From an uncultured Helicobacteraceae bacterium (GTDB taxonomy: Bacteria > Campylobacterota > Campylobacteria > Campylobacterales > Helicobacteraceae): a DNA stretch of 64,000 nt. Both the position numbers and the translations under genes were made by a program. Shown here piece after piece: positions 63,230 through 64,000 of the stretch. The first letter of the stretch is position 1. Each line of letters begins with the position of its first letter. Location of the stretch: contig CANQAN010000001.1 in the NCBI GenBank assembly GCA_947588965.1, positions 62,001 to 126,000 of the forward strand, read 5' to 3'. The notes under the pieces are model-generated. The model was not told the origin of the DNA, made no database searches, and saw only the letters and a list, made by a program, of their open reading frames with translations.

Positions 63230-63706
63230 ATGCAGTATTATAGCTATGAGATGTTTAGGGAAGATATGAAAGAATTAGTCGCTCAAATTGATTTCAATCC
63301 CGATGGCATTGTCGCCATTTCAAGAGGCGGACTTACAATGGCACATTTTATCGGAATCGCACTTGATTTAAGGAGCATTTACACCATTAACGCCTCTTCA
63401 TTTTTCAACAAAGTTCAGCATGAAGTACAGATTTCAAACATACCCGAGTTAAACGGGAATCAACGCGTCTTAATCGTCGATGAAATCGTAGATAGCGGGA
63501 CAAGCATGGAAAAGGTCTGGACAATCCTTAGGACAATTTATTCTCATATGGATTTCAAAACTGCGTGCATTTTTCACAAGCCCACCGCAACTTTCAAGCC
63601 CGATTTTATCTTGCGCGAGGCTAAGGATTGGATAGAATTTTTCTGGGAAGTTGATATTGCAAAATCCATTCACGAGCGCAGACAAGAATCGCACAATCCG
63701 CAATAA
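63230..63706 (+). CDS. Purine phosphoribosyltransferase (Gpt-like)
   Basis: 158 residues with a strong AGGAGG ribosome site, 9 bases after mqnE. The PRPP-binding loop is VLIVDEIVDSGTSMEKVWTI, and FNPDGIVAISRGGLTMAHFI is the N-terminal strand of type I PRTases. It probably salvages xanthine or guanine, as the H. pylori gpt homologue does; base specificity is not readable. It ends six bases before the convergent fur gene. Confidence 0.88.
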   Translation: MQYYSYEMFREDMKELVAQIDFNPDGIVAISRGGLTMAHFIGIALDLRSIYTINASSFFNKVQHEVQISNIPELNGNQRVLIVDEIVDSGTSMEKVWTILRTIYSHMDFKTACIFHKPTATFKPDFILREAKDWIEFFWEVDIAKSIHERRQESHNPQ

Positions 63707-63712
63707 ATACAA

Positions 63713-64000
63713 TCACCTGCTATGTTTTGTTTTTGATTGACCATTCTGCTTATTCAGACAATTCTCACAGACAACATAGAGCAACATATCATGTGTGACC
63801 AATTTTGCATGATGCGCATCCGTTACTTCAATTTGCAATTTTTCTATTTCATCATTGCAAAATTCCTCGATCTTCCCGCATTCTAAGCAATACATATGAT
63901 CATGATGCAATTCACTTGCGATCTCATAACGTTTCCCGTTCCTATCCACTTCTATAGAATTCACAAAACCCTCTTTTTCTAAAAAAGGCAGAATCCTATA
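63713..64000 (-). CDS. fur: Ferric uptake regulator Fur (C-terminal part)
   Basis: The C-terminal 95 residues of a Fur-family regulator; the start lies beyond the right edge. YRILPFLEKEGFVNSIEVDR is the end of the winged helix, then ELHHDHMYCLECGKIEEF (His and Cys metal ligands) and VVCENCLNKQN (second CxxC). The HHDH with two CxxC motifs is typical of Fur, the iron-dependent repressor; PerR or Zur would be alternatives. Confidence 0.88.
   Translation of the reverse strand, partial: YRILPFLEKEGFVNSIEVDRNGKRYEIASELHHDHMYCLECGKIEEFCNDEIEKLQIEVTDAHHAKLVTHDMLLYVVCENCLNKQNGQSKTKHSR

Overview
The window is a gene-dense stretch (genes packed end to end, many overlapping by 1 to 60 bases) from a moderately AT-rich epsilonproteobacterium, most likely an enterohepatic Helicobacter. 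Several gene orders that I recall from H. pylori are present: ferredoxin-gppA-waaC-lpxL, mtaB/mscS/aroB beside an FtsH-like gene, ruvA-DUF342-murJ, and rpmH-rnpA-yidD-yidC-jag-mnmE. These are mixed with Campylobacter-like traits: a MOMP porin, a CmeABC efflux pump with a CmeR-type operator, CetA/CetB energy-taxis proteins, rplU-rpmA-obgE-proB, and two-subunit pyruvate carboxylase. The window holds one tRNA (Arg, TCG) and no rRNA, insertion sequence, prophage or CRISPR array. The genus call is an inference from gene content and order.

Layout. 0-7 kb: RND efflux operon cmeABC (minus strand, cmeC cut by the window edge) and a chemoreceptor carrying a c-type haem motif. 7-13.6 kb: glyS, a TrpC-like pseudoenzyme, ferredoxin, Ppx/GppA, and LPS genes waaC and lpxL. 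13.6-18.7 kb: DsrE-like protein, tilS, rimO, ruvA, DUF342 protein. 18.8-27.7 kb: murJ, dusB, a small secreted protein, then a minus-strand run of hypothetical gene, FtsH-like protein without its zinc motif, mtaB, mscS, aroB. 27.8-32.5 kb: mnmE/khpB/yidC/yidD/rnpA/rpmH. 32.5-37.9 kb: pycA and pycB flanking uppP and xseA. 38-42.6 kb: MOMP and the ribosomal/Obg/ProB operon. 43-45.2 kb: molybdenum cofactor cluster moaD-moaE-mobB-mogA. 45.2-49.4 kb: cyclophilin, prs, a PmtA-like methyltransferase, and a Maf flagellin-glycosylation protein. 49.4-54.8 kb: FlgP-like protein, lipoprotein, trmN6, YkgJ, TPR lipoprotein, CDF and AEC transporters. 54.8-58.3 kb: radical SAM protein, ferredoxin, znuA, tRNA-Arg, cheV. 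58.4-62 kb: a DNA adenine methyltransferase with a broken partner gene (a decayed restriction-modification locus), next to cetBA. 62-64 kb: mqnE (futalosine menaquinone route), a phosphoribosyltransferase, and the 3' end of fur.

How it works together. Much of the window is housekeeping: translation, tRNA modification, envelope synthesis and membrane-protein insertion. Around it sit sensory and motility functions (two chemoreceptors, CheV, CetB, Maf, FlgP-like), respiratory and redox functions (ferredoxins, menaquinone synthesis, molybdenum cofactor), and envelope transport (efflux pump, porin, zinc uptake).

The observations most worth following up are the decayed restriction partner with a perfect 118-bp tandem duplication, two pseudoenzymes in housekeeping operons (FtsH-like and TrpC-like), the haem-motif chemoreceptor, homopolymer tracts in maf and the DUF342 gene, and a striking excess of the pentamer GAATC/GATTC. 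No stretch over 300 bases lacks a gene or a gene remnant.
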